Of a stretch of 64,000 bases of DNA, positions 33,201-45,299 are shown in pieces. Position numbers and translations under genes: made by a program. This DNA comes from Apostichopus japonicus. Taxonomy: Eukaryota > Echinodermata > Holothuroidea > Aspidochirotida > Stichopodidae. The notes below the pieces were generated by a model, which was not told the DNA's origin, did not search any database, and saw only the letters and a list, made by a program, of their open reading frames with translations. Where the stretch lies: the NCBI RefSeq assembly GCF_037975245.1, contig NC_092580.1, positions 655,001 to 719,000 of the forward strand, written 5' to 3'. How positions within the stretch are numbered: position 1 is the stretch's first letter; every line of letters begins with the position of its first letter.

Positions 33201-36080
33201 ACAGTAGGCCTACTGTCATGATCAACCCGGGGGGGGGGGGCGAGGGTGTAGGTCTGGCATATCCATGGGACAGACATTCTAAAGATAATAATTTACACTT
33301 TTTGAGGGGGCCGGACTCTTGGGGCGAATCTTGACATAAAAATGTCAGCCTAAAATTGTTTAGCTAGCTGTATGAACATTTTCAGATACAACAAATTTTG
33401 GCAAAAACTGCTTGAATTTTGTGATAAAATGTCACATTTGAGATTTTTTAGATAAACTGTCTGAATTTTTAACCCATTCCCCAATATAAATGAAGGTATT
33501 AAATGAAATTCACTGTTTCTCTGATCCATGTAGAGGTTTTGTTCTTAAAGTACAGTCTTACCTTTTTGTGCAGAGTTCTAGAGCATCTGTTCCTTATGCA
33601 TGTATTGAAGTAGAGGTTGGGTAAAGTAGAGGTTTGCTAAATTTTAATAGAATCAATAGTTATATCTACTTCAGTTGCTGTAACTGTATCTTAGGTGCCC
33701 CCCCCCCCCCTCGAGGATCCCTCTGCCAGGTTTCATCTAGGATGAATCACTGGTGCTGTACGGATCAAGTGGTAAATTTAAGGCAAAATGGCATTTGAAG
33801 CAATGAGGTTTGGCAATCAGGAGGTTCTATATGTAAGGTGGGTTTATCATCCAAGAGCAGTCTACAGTTTTCCCATTTGAAATGAGTTTCTAAATTTTAT
33901 ATAAAATGTTGACTTGGAAGCCACCCGTAGTGTAAGTTGTGATCCATACGCCTGTGCAGGCTTCTCCTACATTTGAGTTTGATTAAGCTTTGTAAAAATA
34001 ACTGCTCATTATTATTATTACAAGGGCCTTGTAACCCCATTCTTATCTTTAGAGTGGGGGGAGGGGGTATCTGCACTTGTTGGATGTGTAGTGCAATTGG
34101 ATGCCAAGATTAAGAAACAGAAAAACCACATATACATAATGTTATAGCTCTGATATAAATCTTAGCTTTATAAGAAACTCAAAGGACAGCAATTTATTTT
34201 ACCACTCCGTGGAAGCTGGAATCCTTTTTATTTATCAACAGCATACATACACACCATAATTGAATGATAATTAAACAGTAACATAAAAGATAAAAGTACT
34301 AAAACTGAAAACATGATAAGAAAATGACATCCCTTGATCAAAGTACAGTGAACTGGAGCCTCTGGAGAGAGATGTATATTAATACAAGCCTTTTAATTAG
34401 GTTGTGATATTGTGTGTTCAATCACATCTATAATAATCAACAATGTGGGTTATCATTAATAAGTACTCATTTGAGTGTGAAAATAAAGCCTACAGGTTGT
34501 CAAATAATTCATTGTTAACAGTTAGATCATATAGCAAACAGAACAAGTAGCTACAAAGGAACGTACTTCCTTCATAAAATATCGCCCCAAGTGTCTTGCA
34601 GCATATATTATGTAACTTAATTATACTCAACTATCAGAGTGAACAACAGAGTAAACAACTCTACAGTAAAGGCCACCATTTGAATACTGTACTATCTTCT
34701 AAATGAATGGAAACAGTTAAAAAGATAGTTCATACTGTTCCAGTCTTTGATACACTGTGTATGAAACCGGTGGGATTATAAAGGTATAGGTTTTACACGC
34801 TTCACCATGATGTAAGAAATATAAGGGTAATAAAAGGAATATCATACCATCAAAGAATATATAACATTAACTCAAAGGTCACTGTACATCTTGTCCTTTG
34901 ATGTTAAAGTCTCACTATACATTCCATCTGGACGGTCTGAATAATAATGTTTTGGAGGTTTCTATTCTTGCTCGTTCTCTGAGATTCAGCCAAAATATTT
35001 GGCAAACAATGCACCTACAAGATTGTCTGCTTATTAACTACACAATGGTACCAAAATAGGGTTAGGGAACAGTTTGTTCGTGTTTATAATGGAAGGCTTA
35101 ATGGGGCTTTATACCTAAATATCACATGAAAGTAAGTACAAACAATGAAGGATATTCATCAGAACACAACTACGAGGCAAGTTATAAAACCAACCAATTT
35201 ACTCAGTTTTGAAATGTAAGTAAAAACAGAGGAGCTGTGTGCTATTCATGACCAACATTTTTGTTTGTGTTTATGTCATATGAAAAACTCAAAACACCCA
35301 TATCCCAATGGATTTAAAGAAAAAATTGAAACCATAGAAAATAAGTTGACAGTCGGGTCAAGTAGCTACTGGATAGTTCCCTAAAAACACTTTAAGGAGT
35401 TTTACTTCAGCACCGTCGAAATGGGTGCAATTAGTCCGTAAATATATGATGCTTGGCATGGCAAAACATGGATGGGACAGATATTGAGACTTTCATATTT
35501 AGAGAGGACAGAAACAAACAAACAAGCAGAGACTTAAAGTTGAATCCAGATGTCCTTTAATCACTGAATGGAGAATCGGTTGAGAGAGCATTTCAGAGAC
35601 GAAGACTGCATTGAAAGCTAAAAGATCAATCAATTTTGTGAAGCAGCATTTAACGTACTACACTTTTCATTCAATTCTAATTACCACCAGGTGAAGGCAA
35701 TATTATGCAATATTTCTGTACGAAACCCTTGGTGTATTTCTCCCCCTCCGACCCACGCCCAAAGAGGTGCAACTTCACATGGCTAATTAGCCTGATCACC
35801 TCTGTCCCTTCTGCTATATGAAAAGTAAAGTAAGATATCTTGATCCTCTCTTACATTTGATCTTTCTGTGGTTTTAAGAATTTTGCATATTTAAAATATT
35901 CAGGGTGGCATTTAACCCCCCACTTCCCCACACCCATCACCCTTCACCACCAAGAAAAATGAAAATGGATGAAGTAAACAGGGTGAGAGAGAACTTCAGT
36001 TGCTACTGATGTTTGTTCTAATCATGTCCTCATAGATAATACAGAAACCTCAAGTCTGCAATATAAATCCACCGTGACAA
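33200..36080. other. non-coding tract, no gene seen
   Basis: Contains G/C tracts at 33228 and 33696 and otherwise AT-rich unique-looking sequence. No exon with convincing splice sites and phase was found on either strand. Confidence 0.4.
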
Positions 36081-36081
36081 A

Positions 36082-36258
36082 ATGATATTTCGGTTGCTTT
36101 TATTCCCAAGATGCGCTATTGTCCTTGTTTTGTTATTAAATTTATTTCCTATTCCTGTTGGCCTGGTTACATACCGTCACGAGAATCCGACAGTGGCGCA
36201 TCCTGGTCGACCGAGTGGGGAAGGAAACCAAAACTTGCAACAACATCAACAACAACGA
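36082..36258 (+). CDS. possible first exon with signal sequence or signal anchor
   Basis: From ATG at 36082 the frame reads MIFRLLLFPRCAIVLVLLLN and LFPIPVG, a basic residue followed by about 20 hydrophobic residues. This fits a cleavable signal peptide or a type II membrane anchor. A polar, Pro/Gln-rich stalk (RHENPTVAHPGRPSGEGN, then Gln-rich) follows. A donor-like gtaaat occurs at about 36262; otherwise the frame ends at TGA 36298. The layout of a short cytoplasmic tail, anchor and Gln-rich stalk is common in Golgi glycosyl- or sulfotransferases and in secreted precursors. No second exon was identified. Confidence 0.35.
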
Positions 36259-36309
36259 CAGAGTAAATACAGACTTGTGACACGTTGTGACAAGTTGTGA
36301 CAACGTCAC

Positions 36310-38460
36310 AGCAAAATCACATCATTGTAGCAAATGCCCAAAAAGATGGCTGAATTAAGAAAGAAAACAGTTTCTCCTTTCTCCCCTCTTTTTGGTCGAG
36401 GCAACATCCCAGTTTGGAGAGAAAGTCAAGCAATTTTGGGGGATCTAGTTTAAGGAGACTGAAGAAAGACAGGGTTTAAAGGTGACATGCACTACTGTAA
36501 TTTGACTAAAAGTGGAGCTATATTCCATGCAGGCAATTTAGATTAAAGGAGCACTTTTTTCCCCATTTTTTTTGTTTTAAACTGTTTGTTAGCCAAACAC
36601 TAAAGCTAGAAACAGTAAAAACATGGTAAAGACTAACGCTAACAGCTAATATGGACATAGTCGGAGGTTAAAACTTCCTCTTTGTGTAATTCTATCATTT
36701 GAACATCAATTATGTTCGTATTTGATATGGAATACATGGTTTGGTTTATTATTGAGATTTTTCAAGTTGAATGCTACTTTAACTGAACAATAAACATAGA
36801 GTCTGGCAGGATCAGAACCGATGTTTTCAGAAAATCTGGCAAATCTAAAATAATATTCTTTGAGAATCTCCTGGGTATTAATTCTCTAAAGTATAGTTTC
36901 ATTATGAAATTATCTTCTTGTATTTTTATTCTTTCTGATGTTCAGCAAAGATACACACATTACCATAAAAACATTTTTTCATGCAAAATGAGGGTGAAAG
37001 TGAAGCTAACGAAAACAATATCACTTCAAAATTAATTTCAAAACAAAACACTCAATTGAAAAGTAAACAAAAGCTGCAGGCAAGTCTTTCAAACATGTGT
37101 CTAGTCAAACCAATCCGAAAACAACTGCAATTTGGGGGTGGGGATAGGTGGGGGTAGAGGTTGGGTAGAACAGCACTGATCAAACCGAGTTCACCAACAA
37201 AAGTAAAGCAAAGCATTGATTTATGACTCACATAAAAGGTGACATGATTTCTACACTTAAAACCAATCACTTTGTGTAATCATTAATGAAGAATATCAAA
37301 ACAAGCCATAACTGAAAGATATTTGTTTCCGAGTAAGCTGGCTTCAGTAAGTTGAGATTGATCAATTAATTCGATCTTATCAATGGAAGTTTGTTCAACC
37401 TATTGATTTTAACATGAAGTGCAACTCCAGTGGCATGTCCAATTACTAGCTTCAGTGTCAATTTACCCACACATTTTACTGGGTGGAGTGCAGGGGTGGT
37501 GGGATGAGGGCTAATATCTCAACTTTTCCCTGTAGCTCATGTACTTTCTTGTGGTACATTCACTGATATTACTTACATAGAACCTAACGGCAGGAATGTG
37601 GAGACCATCCGTCATTTTCACCACACTTTAATAAGTACACATGAATCGTATCCTAACGACTGTCACACAAGGCACATTGATAAAACAAAATTGCCCCCCC
37701 CCTCCCTTTTATTTTCTCTCTTTCTATTACTTAGTGCTTGTTTTGGATTAATGATGAAGATTTTTACTAAGATTCTTCTAAGCAAGGATACTTAAGTTTT
37801 TGGCAGCCCATTAGTAGGTGCAGTCAAGATAATGCTTAATCAAATAACATAAAAAAATTTGTTGGGATTGGGGGATAGGCCAGCCAAGCTATTACCTAAC
37901 TACAGACGATAAAAAAAAAGACTTTCTATTCTTAAGTAAACTGGTACCTTGATCAAACTTTACCATATTATTAGATCTTGATCAATGTTTACAATATTAT
38001 TAGAGGGTCATCGGGCTGATACAGGTGGTTTACTCTCGAACCAGTGTAAAAGCTTCAATGAAACAGGACACTGTTGTGCTGGTATGAGACGTGTTAGAAC
38101 ACAACAGGTAGCGAGGGCGCTTTATTCCGTCCTTGTCTACAGTAGCATACCCGTAAAACTGCTGTGTAACCCTACACCAACTTATTACGGTCTTGTCCAT
38201 GAAACAAAAAACCTTATCAGCTGACATACTACCGAACATAATAGGTATACTTTATACTAGTACGCAAATCATAAACAATCTATAAACAGAAATAGGTGGG
38301 TGGCTCTGCTATTCATAATCTAAAACAAGAGATATCTGTAGTTTAGAAATGTAAGTTCTTGTACCTTTAAGAATGCGGACTAATAAAAAAATGCAGAGGG
38401 GGTGGTGGGGGGTGGGGACAAGAATGGTAGGTGGAGGGGGCCAGAGACAAGGAAAATTCC
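36310..38460. other. non-coding tract, probable intron
   Basis: AT-rich, with C/G tracts at 37138, 37686 and 38397. Short frames at 37985-38239 overlap on both strands without splice support. It may be intron of the minus-strand gene whose exon ends at 38468. Confidence 0.35.
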
Positions 38461-38467
38461 AACGCAC

Positions 38468-38560
38468 CTGTGTCCTGCAAGCATCTCCATAAGTTATACT
38501 TGCCAGAACTTCAGAGATGGGTCCAGGGTGCGTCTTATACCCAAAATGCTCTTGCCTAAT
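38468..38560 (-). CDS. unrecognised host gene 1, exon (phase 0-0)
   Basis: A 93-bp exon after ctgaatttcag and before gtgcgt. It encodes IRQEHFGYKTHPGPISEVLA and SITYGDACRTQ. It starts in phase 0 as the exon at 39424 ends, so it extends that chain downstream. The donor implies at least one further exon at lower coordinates, which I could not find. No domain was recognised. Confidence 0.65.
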
Positions 38561-38624
38561 CTGAAATTCAAAGAGTAGACAACATCGTCGTTAGTAACAT
38601 AACACTTCTATTCATAGTCTCTCT

Positions 38625-38870
38625 GCCATTAAGGATGAGGCATTCAAAATTCATGCCTTCTGCCACCGCGGTCCTGGCACCAGCTGCAAGGAGCGTGTGG
38701 CGTGAGAGCTTAATGCCTCGTTCTGTTGGATGCAGGTGTGACCTCATCACTTATTCATTTCTGGCTAATATGATTACGGAAACTTCACAGGCAGACACTC
38801 TTTGGGACATCTATCAAGGATGTCAGAATGACAGAACACATAACAAAGCACTAAGAAGACACATAACATA
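38625..38870. other. GC-richer island of unknown origin
   Basis: The stretch 'ccttctgccaccgcggtcctggcaccagctgcaaggagcgtg' is open on both strands and differs in composition from its AT-rich surroundings. It could be a transposon or retrogene scrap. There is no splice support. Confidence 0.25.
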
Positions 38871-39423
38871 ACACTAAGAGGACATTGAATAGTGATACTA
38901 AGGAGGAGAGATTTAAGAATGAAAAATGTATGTGTTTTAAGTTCTCACAGCAAATTTTTGAGGCTTGCTAAGGGTCTACTGTGTGTAAAATGATCCTGGG
39001 TGGGAAGGGGTTGGGGGCGGGATGGTAATATACACCCACCCGCTTCAACCTGACATAAAAATACAAAAGTAGTAAATAGCACAACTTAAACAACTTTCTT
39101 GGGTGAACCCTCCCTACATGTGGAAATGGCTCCCTAACTGGGGAGTCCGCTCCCTACAAGGGGAGAACCCTACCTATGTGCGGAGTCCGCTTCAACGAAT
39201 CCAGGGCCACTGCACCCACTGATACACTTTTACATTATCTTTTTTTTTTACCACTTTTTCTGTAACATACCAGATACATCATTCACTCCTCGGAAGACCG
39301 AATTAGGGGAAAGGCGAAAAAATGGGAAAGAAGTGAGAGGAAGGAGAAAGTGGTGATAAATAACAAAAATAAAACAATCAATTAGAAATAACAGTGTATA
39401 ACGTCATCAACGTACAGTTTAAC

Positions 39424-39518
39424 CTTCTTCTTGTACTCCTTAGGATCTAGTCCCTGTCTTGCAAACTGTTGTGGATCGGTGATAGCGACTGCATCACCAC
39501 TCTTGGGGTCCTTGTCAC
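39424..39518 (-). CDS. unrecognised host gene 1, exon
   Basis: A 95-bp exon. The acceptor giving a consistent phase is the tag at 39519-39521 (…cagtgggtag). GT then completes the Ser codon opened by 'A' at the end of the 39907-40205 exon. It reads DKDPKSGDAVAITDPQQFAR and QGLDPKEYKKK, ending phase 0 at a modest donor (gttaaa). An alternative acceptor 7 bases upstream (…cacag at 39526-39528) would give WVGDKDP but does not fit the preceding exon's phase. Codon usage is GC3-rich relative to the flanks. Confidence 0.65.
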
Positions 39519-39906
39519 CTACCCACTGTGAAAAATGTAACGAGGGAGAAGAGTTGTGGATGACGCATAATCACATTGTCCAGAATGGTTACAATCCTGC
39601 TTCCCCCTCCCCCCCCCCACCAACCCTTCTATCACTGTTCACCCTCTGAAAAGGTCAAACATTTGCTAAATAAATAGCAATCAAACAAAGGATGACTTAC
39701 TTCTGATAATTCCATCTGTAGGACATTTTAGATTTAGATTTTTTTGTTTCTGAAGTGCTAAAATCAAAACATTTTCATCACCTTGGCAAGTGCCTCGGTG
39801 ATGTCTCCAATTGTCAAAGTCCCCAAATTGCCCAAAATTAAGGATTCTGTCAGGTGATTCTGTCAAACAGATGATGTGCCTACCACCAATTACATGTCAC
39901 TACTAC

Positions 39907-40205
39907 TCAGGTGTATCTTTGTCTTGTAGCCCTCGTCTTCCCCTTCCTCTTTCTCTCCCCAGTCGGCGTACTCTTGAGCTACCTCCACCTTGGAGTATGT
40001 GTTTGGCGTGTTCAGCCATTTCGTCTTCTCGCCGGCCTGCCTCCTGTTCAACATCTTGATCGGTGACTCGTATCTGCTCTTCTCAAATTCGTTGTCGTAG
40101 ATGTAGGTGAAGTTGGTGGAGGCGGCTGGGTAGCCGACGTCGCTCTTGGGCTTCAGTTTGTGTCTCAAAAACGGCTTGGCAGTAAATGTAGCCTGTTCTG
40201 TAACC
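39907..40205 (-). CDS. unrecognised host gene 1, large exon
   Basis: A 299-bp exon after cttttattttgtgacag, with its first base completing a codon. It encodes VTEQATFTAKPFLRHKLKPK, VGYPAASTNFTYIYDNEFEK, ESPIKMLNRRQAGEKTKW and an acidic tail (DWGEKEEGEDEGYKTKIHL). Third codon positions are strongly G/C, unlike the AT-rich DNA around it, which supports real coding. The donor chosen (gtagta at 39901-39906) makes the phase fit the next exon. Read without splicing, the frame runs on to a TAA at 39890. Aromatic and basic motifs recall microtubule-associated ciliary proteins, but that is only an impression and no family is claimed. Confidence 0.75.
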
Positions 40206-40757
40206 CTGTCACAAAATAAAAAGTTCCTGTGACCAAATTTTTGTGCTGGGTGCAGATCTAAATCACTCTTACATCTAACATCAGCAGCACAACATTCCTC
40301 CATCTTTGTCTTCTTTGCTGTTTTACTTATGAAATGATTACATATCAAGTCTTCGACAAGTATCTCTTTACAAATCTCACACATTCACTGTCATTGGTGC
40401 ATTCAGGACCAAACTAATTGGAACATTATGTTTCTATGCCATTTCCATCATATACGGCACAATTTTGGATGCAGGTGATCTTGAAAATATTTTCAAAATT
40501 GGTGGGGTGTGCGACAGATCACTTGTAGGGATCTTCATGAAGTTCCCCAAACCGATAAAGTTTGGATTATGTTCAATAGCGTATGAAACCATTCTGATTA
40601 TTAAGTCAAGAGCTTGCCAATACTATATATATATATATATATTGAATCTAAGAGAGTATCAAGCTGTAACAATAAGTAAGACACAAATCAAATCGAATGG
40701 TGTATCCAACCATCCTGATACGTCACAGCTGTTTACTTTGACTGAACGAAGCTACCT

Positions 40758-41957
40758 TTTTTTTTTTTTCCACTGTATTTATTTACAATACCGTAACACA
40801 TAATACAAAAGAATCAGCAAAAAGACTTACATAAGAAGCTTACATAAAGAAATCATAGAAGTCGTTAAGCTTACACAAATTATTGCTTTGCTTAGAAGTG
40901 AAATAGTGAAGGTCAAGTTGAAAGCGAAACTTAAAATAAAATTTGTCACATGTGGGATTTTGTTATTCAAGCTACAAGTATGAATATACTTTTTAGCATG
41001 CAAAATTAAAAAGTTCACAGGATTATCCATATCACCAAAATCACCAAAACAAATATTGGTCAAATTAAAAGTATAATTAATTTTAATGCAATTTGAATTC
41101 ACTGCCTCCCAGAATCGCTCAACGTGACTACAATTATAAAGCAAATGTATAAGTGTTTCATCGGCATTCTTGCAAAATGAACAAAGTGGAGAATTAACCA
41201 TTTTAATTTTATAAAGCAAGCTATTTATGCCTAAAATACGATGTAGAAAACGCAATTGTAGATATGCTACTTTGGGGTCATTCACAGCCGTATAAGGCAG
41301 CCTAAAAATCTTATTCCAAACTATTTTCACTGGAAAATTCATAGCTTGCCACTTCATAATAGACGACGCGGGCGTGCAGAAACCGGTAATTAGCTTATTA
41401 TAAACATTTTTGGTTATTTTATGTGTGCGCATGCACATATTAAAGTTAATTTCACTCATTGGGAGCAAAACAGAATCATGGTACCCCCTCCAATAACTAG
41501 GAATGGCGTGAATAATCCCAAAGTACGAAGGAAAAGGAAAATTTCTAATATATATTTTCGCTTGAAACGTGTAATATGGAATTAACGATCCATCATTTTT
41601 AATGAAATCTTTCACATGAATTGTTCTGTGATTTAAAAGATTATACTGGAAAATTACTTTATTGTTAACCAATATATGACTGTTGTTTAAAATGATTTCA
41701 TTACCATAATTACTGTCTTTATGATTAAAATTAAACTCAGCCCAAGCCTCACACACTTCTCTGCAAAAAATATTAGACATACAAGAAACTGCCTCCTTAT
41801 TGAAATTACATTTAAAAGAGAAGCACCACCGAACTGTTTTAGGTACAAATCAAAAATATTTTCCAGTTTCCTCTCTGAGGGGCTAAATACCGTTTTACCC
41901 AGCTACAGTTTAGACTTTTAATGAAAGATTCAATATCTGTCATATCAAAGCCACCAT
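40758..41957 (-). mobile_element. 5'-truncated L1/Tx1-like LINE with poly(A) and target duplication
   Basis: On the minus strand a 317-codon frame (40827-41780) matches the C-terminal part of an L1/Tx1-type ORF2. It has WNKIFRLPYT, LQLRFLHRILGINSLLYKI and a zinc-binding box LCSFCKNADETLIHLLYNCS. Its 3' end is a T tract on the plus strand (40756-40770), i.e. a poly(A) tail. CTGAACGAAGCTACCT occurs at 40742-40757 and again at 41958-41973, a 16-bp target duplication. Truncation at the 5' end, the tail and the duplication show insertion by target-primed reverse transcription. The long intact frame suggests a fairly recent event. It lies in an intron between host exons at 39907-40205 and 42222-42386. 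Confidence 0.92.
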
Positions 41958-42221
41958 CTGAACGAAGCTACCTGCTTATCCACACTGACTTCCTACAACT
42001 CACTTCTCACTGAATTATCTCACTTAATAAAGCGCATTCGCTTGGTACGCGCATATGATCAAAAACCTCATACGTTAACTAGCGACGCAATCGGTTGGCA
42101 ATTAGCATAGTAAATGCTTGCTATGTCTGCCCAGATCTTTAAATGCAAATAAGGCTAGTTTGTCTGCTGCACAGACGTTGCAGGCCAAGTGAGTTGGAAT
42201 TTTTGCATTTTGAAATCTTAC

Positions 42222-42386
42222 CATATTGTCCAAAAATCTCATCATGGCTTCAAACTCCAGTTTACCGACCTTCAGTTTGTGTCCTGTCTCACTGACCCCA
42301 CCTGCGTCCTTGGCAGTCGCTTCGCCGACCTTGTCTCTGACTTCATCCGGTAGGTGGATGACATTATCCAGGCCTACGGCATGTAT
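42222..42386 (-). CDS. unrecognised host exon, phase 0-0
   Basis: A 165-bp exon between ttattcgtgacag and gtaaga. It encodes exactly 55 residues, including HAVGLDNVIHLPDEVRDKVG, GHKLKVGKLEFEAMMRF and LDNM. The sequence is mixed-charge and likely helical. It ends in phase 0, whereas the next visible exon (39907-40205) needs a two-base carry-over, so either one exon is missing between them or they belong to different genes. The L1-like insertion lies between the two. Confidence 0.75.
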
Positions 42387-42399
42387 CTGTCACGAATAA

Positions 42400-44600
42400 T
42401 TAGCATACGGTAAAGCGTTTGAATGCAGTTTGTTGTTACATTATCGAACACAAGTCTTACGAGCGACTCTTTTAATCTCTCTTATTCCTCCTTTGTCGTT
42501 TCTCGTCGCCGACTTTGCTCTGCTGGTCCTAACACTACTAAGGAGATTCTTATATGCCATCTTATATATGCCATACGGGGTGAATCAGCAATTTCATATA
42601 AGAGGACGAAAACATCGTACATGATTTGCCGAAGAAACCATCCGTTTGGCGTTCATGCTTCAAAATACAAGACCCAGTCCTTTCTAGCTTAAATCCGGTT
42701 TGAACTTTCATCCTTTTGATGAAACCTTTGAATCCTTCTCATTTTAAGCATTTTGTCTTCCATCTCTCTGTCAAGGGACAAAAGAGCTAAATACTGCCAT
42801 TACAGAACAAGCACAGAAATGCACTTCTCCTTCAACAGGCAAATATTTGAGCAACTGTCTGTCTGGGCACTAATACTTCATTTGTTTCTATCCCAAAACA
42901 ATTTGTCGGTCAACAAAACTGGACCAAACTTGGCTATTTGATAATTTGCTCTTTAAGGGAAAAAACAGATGTCAACTTCTCTATGGTGGATATAACCAAT
43001 GCCTGGATTCTGCAAAGCACCTTGATAGCCAACAGGCAAAAGCATTATGTACAATATGTATGAGGTACAATAGAAGCATTGTGTCTCTATCAGGGAAAAC
43101 GGAAGTTTGTGTTTAGGCGTCTTCTCCATACGATTTGATACAGAATCCTGTGGACGCCTGCGGGCCCAAGCTGAGCTCAAGCAAACTTACAAAGACCCTC
43201 AGGAGCATCCCAGCTTTCCTTTCATGATGTTAGTGTCATCACATTAGTATTACTTATAATACGCTTTCTGGCCAAGGTGAAGTGCGCCGGCGCGGCAATA
43301 TTTGAAATATACTGTGGAGGATTGAAAAGCTGAAGCCTTTCCAAAATCTCATCGATCATATTCATAGACCTACTGTTTTAGTATTCTGTGCTTAATACTC
43401 CATTTTGAATAGATATTTATTCCCCGTGATGTTGTTCAACTTTTATTAACAGATTGAATTTGAGCTTGCAGAAATAAATGTTTCAGTTTTGAATCCGACT
43501 AAATTTATTCCAGTCCTTGCAGCCCAACATGTGGTGGACTGAACTTTATTTGCATTAGGCTGAAACTTGGAAGAAAATAAATTTTATCCCACAGCGATAG
43601 GCCTAGGCCTAAATATCCAATAATGAATGTTCAGAACTTGCTGCAGTTATCCAAGAATATGGACAATATTGTTGACCCATCGAAGAAGACCAAGCCTCAA
43701 AAATGTGTTATTTATTGGATTAAAGATCAATAAGTTAGTACAGAGCCTTTAAGTTCAGTGATGGACAAAGAAATTGCAATTGAAAGTCTACTTGAGTCTG
43801 CTTGATAATGTGGAGAGGAAAGGGGCCATACTCTAGAAAAATCATCAAAATAAGTGGTATGTTGACCTTTTTTCTGTTTCATTTCTATGTGTAATCATTT
43901 GAAACTTTCTGACAGTGGCACAATAACCAAGTTCAACTTCTAATTTTATCCTGTCTTGTGCAACGATAAACAGCATATTTGCAGTTAATAAAATTAATAA
44001 TCAAATTAAAATAAGACATTGAGGCTACATGTGTAGTATATTTCTTGTTTAGGCCTAAACTTATAGGGTTACTACAGTTAAGCTTATTCTTATGGGTGCA
44101 TGGGGCAATACCTATGTTTGGTAATTATTTGGACATTCAGTACTTGGATTAGTTTCCTAGTTTTACCTAGTCAAACTTCACGTTCAAGTCTGACGTTTCT
44201 CTTACCGTACTACAGAGATTTTACTTACCATTGAAATAGCGTTATAAAAATGCAAAACATTTAAGTGTTGGGCATGTAGGGTTTAATGTGATTACATTTC
44301 TGTTTTTCATATGTGGTTATATGCAAGAAGCCAAATTTTTCATCATTTTAATAATTATTAGAGGGGAAGGGGGGAGGGCTAGTAAGGTTATATATAAACT
44401 TTGTGACATGTTGTAAGACATGTGTAAACATGCTTGCTTGCAAAACAGTGGGGTCTAAAGCCACCCATCTCTCCCCCGCGTTGCGACGTCCCTGTAATGC
44501 ACTGAATATTATATATTATATTTTCCATTTCTGGTGGGTGGTTATTGTGCCAATGTATATTTGTGCCCTATCATTATTAATTATTTCTATTTGTTTTATG
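42400..44600. other. non-coding tract, probable intron
   Basis: AT-rich. Overlapping short frames at 42423-42692, 42753-42941 and 42953-43180 lack splice support. No repeat array was recognised. Confidence 0.35.
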
Positions 44601-44605
44601 TTCAG

Positions 44606-44771
44606 AGTACATTCACAGTATGTGTGGCAGAAACCAGTGGACAGAGCCACAGCCACAAGAGATGAACCAACGGTTTGCATACAAGTGCATGAATGCTCCA
44701 AGATACATGAAATTGAAGAAGCTGTAGTTTTATTTTTGTTTTGTTTTGTAATTTTATAGCTGTTGAATAAA
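44606..44771 (+). CDS. possible terminal exon with poly(A) signal
   Basis: After tttgttttatgttcag the plus strand reads YIHSMCGRNQWTEPQPQEMN, QRFAYKCMNAPRYMKLKKL and a TAG at 44725-44727. AATAAA follows at 44766. The basic end (KLKKL) and nearby polyadenylation signal fit a last exon. No earlier exon on the plus strand was found and another frame through the same DNA is also open, so confidence is low. Confidence 0.3.
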
Positions 44772-44884
44772 AATGGAGGCTTCAGAATTCTGGTTATTCT
44801 CATTATTTGTTTGGAGAGTTTTAATCAAGGAGCTAGGACAACAAGCTGGCCAAATTCCTAACTCTCCTACTTCGAACTGATTAG

Positions 44885-45295
44885 CATACAAGTATTCAAT
44901 AAGTATTCGAGTAAGTATTCAGAAATCTGTTAAGCCTTCATAAATTAACAGCATACAAGTATTTGAATACTAGCGAATAAGTATTCGAGTAACTATAAGT
45001 ATTCGTCAGAGCCGAATTATTTAAATGAGCAAATACTTATATGTAAATGAGCTAAGTATTCAAACAGCTATTCCAAAAGCTACTCGAATACCTATTCGAA
45101 TACCTATTTGAATACCTAACAGGTATTCGAATACTTCACTCATTTACATATTTTGGCTCTGACGAAGGCTTATAGTTATTCGTATTAGTATTCGAATACT
45201 TCTTTTGTACTGTGTGTTATATGGTAAATTTTCTGGATACTAAGGAAATCTTTGAATACTTATTGAATACTTATCGAAAATATTCGTGTCAGGTA
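44885..45295. repeat. third palindrome cluster (GTATTCGAATAC) with internal inverted repeat
   Basis: The half-word AGTATTC/GAATACT and the palindrome GTATTCGAATAC recur about 20 times, often 12 bp apart (cgaatacctatt repeated). ACTATAAG.ATTCGTCAGAGCC at about 44993 is mirrored by GGCTCTGACGAAGGCTTATAGT at about 45156, giving a fold-back of about 190 bp. The outer ends (agtattcaataagtattc at 44892 and its inverse near 45265) also match. No TATGGC ends or target duplication were found. Confidence 0.8.
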
Positions 45296-45299
45296 AGGG

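Noticed and set aside
39890-40384. A single 164-codon gene starting at 40384
   Set aside because: The first 60 codons are AT-rich and differ sharply from the GC3-rich rest. A good acceptor (tttgtgacag) marks the change, so the upstream part is read as intron.
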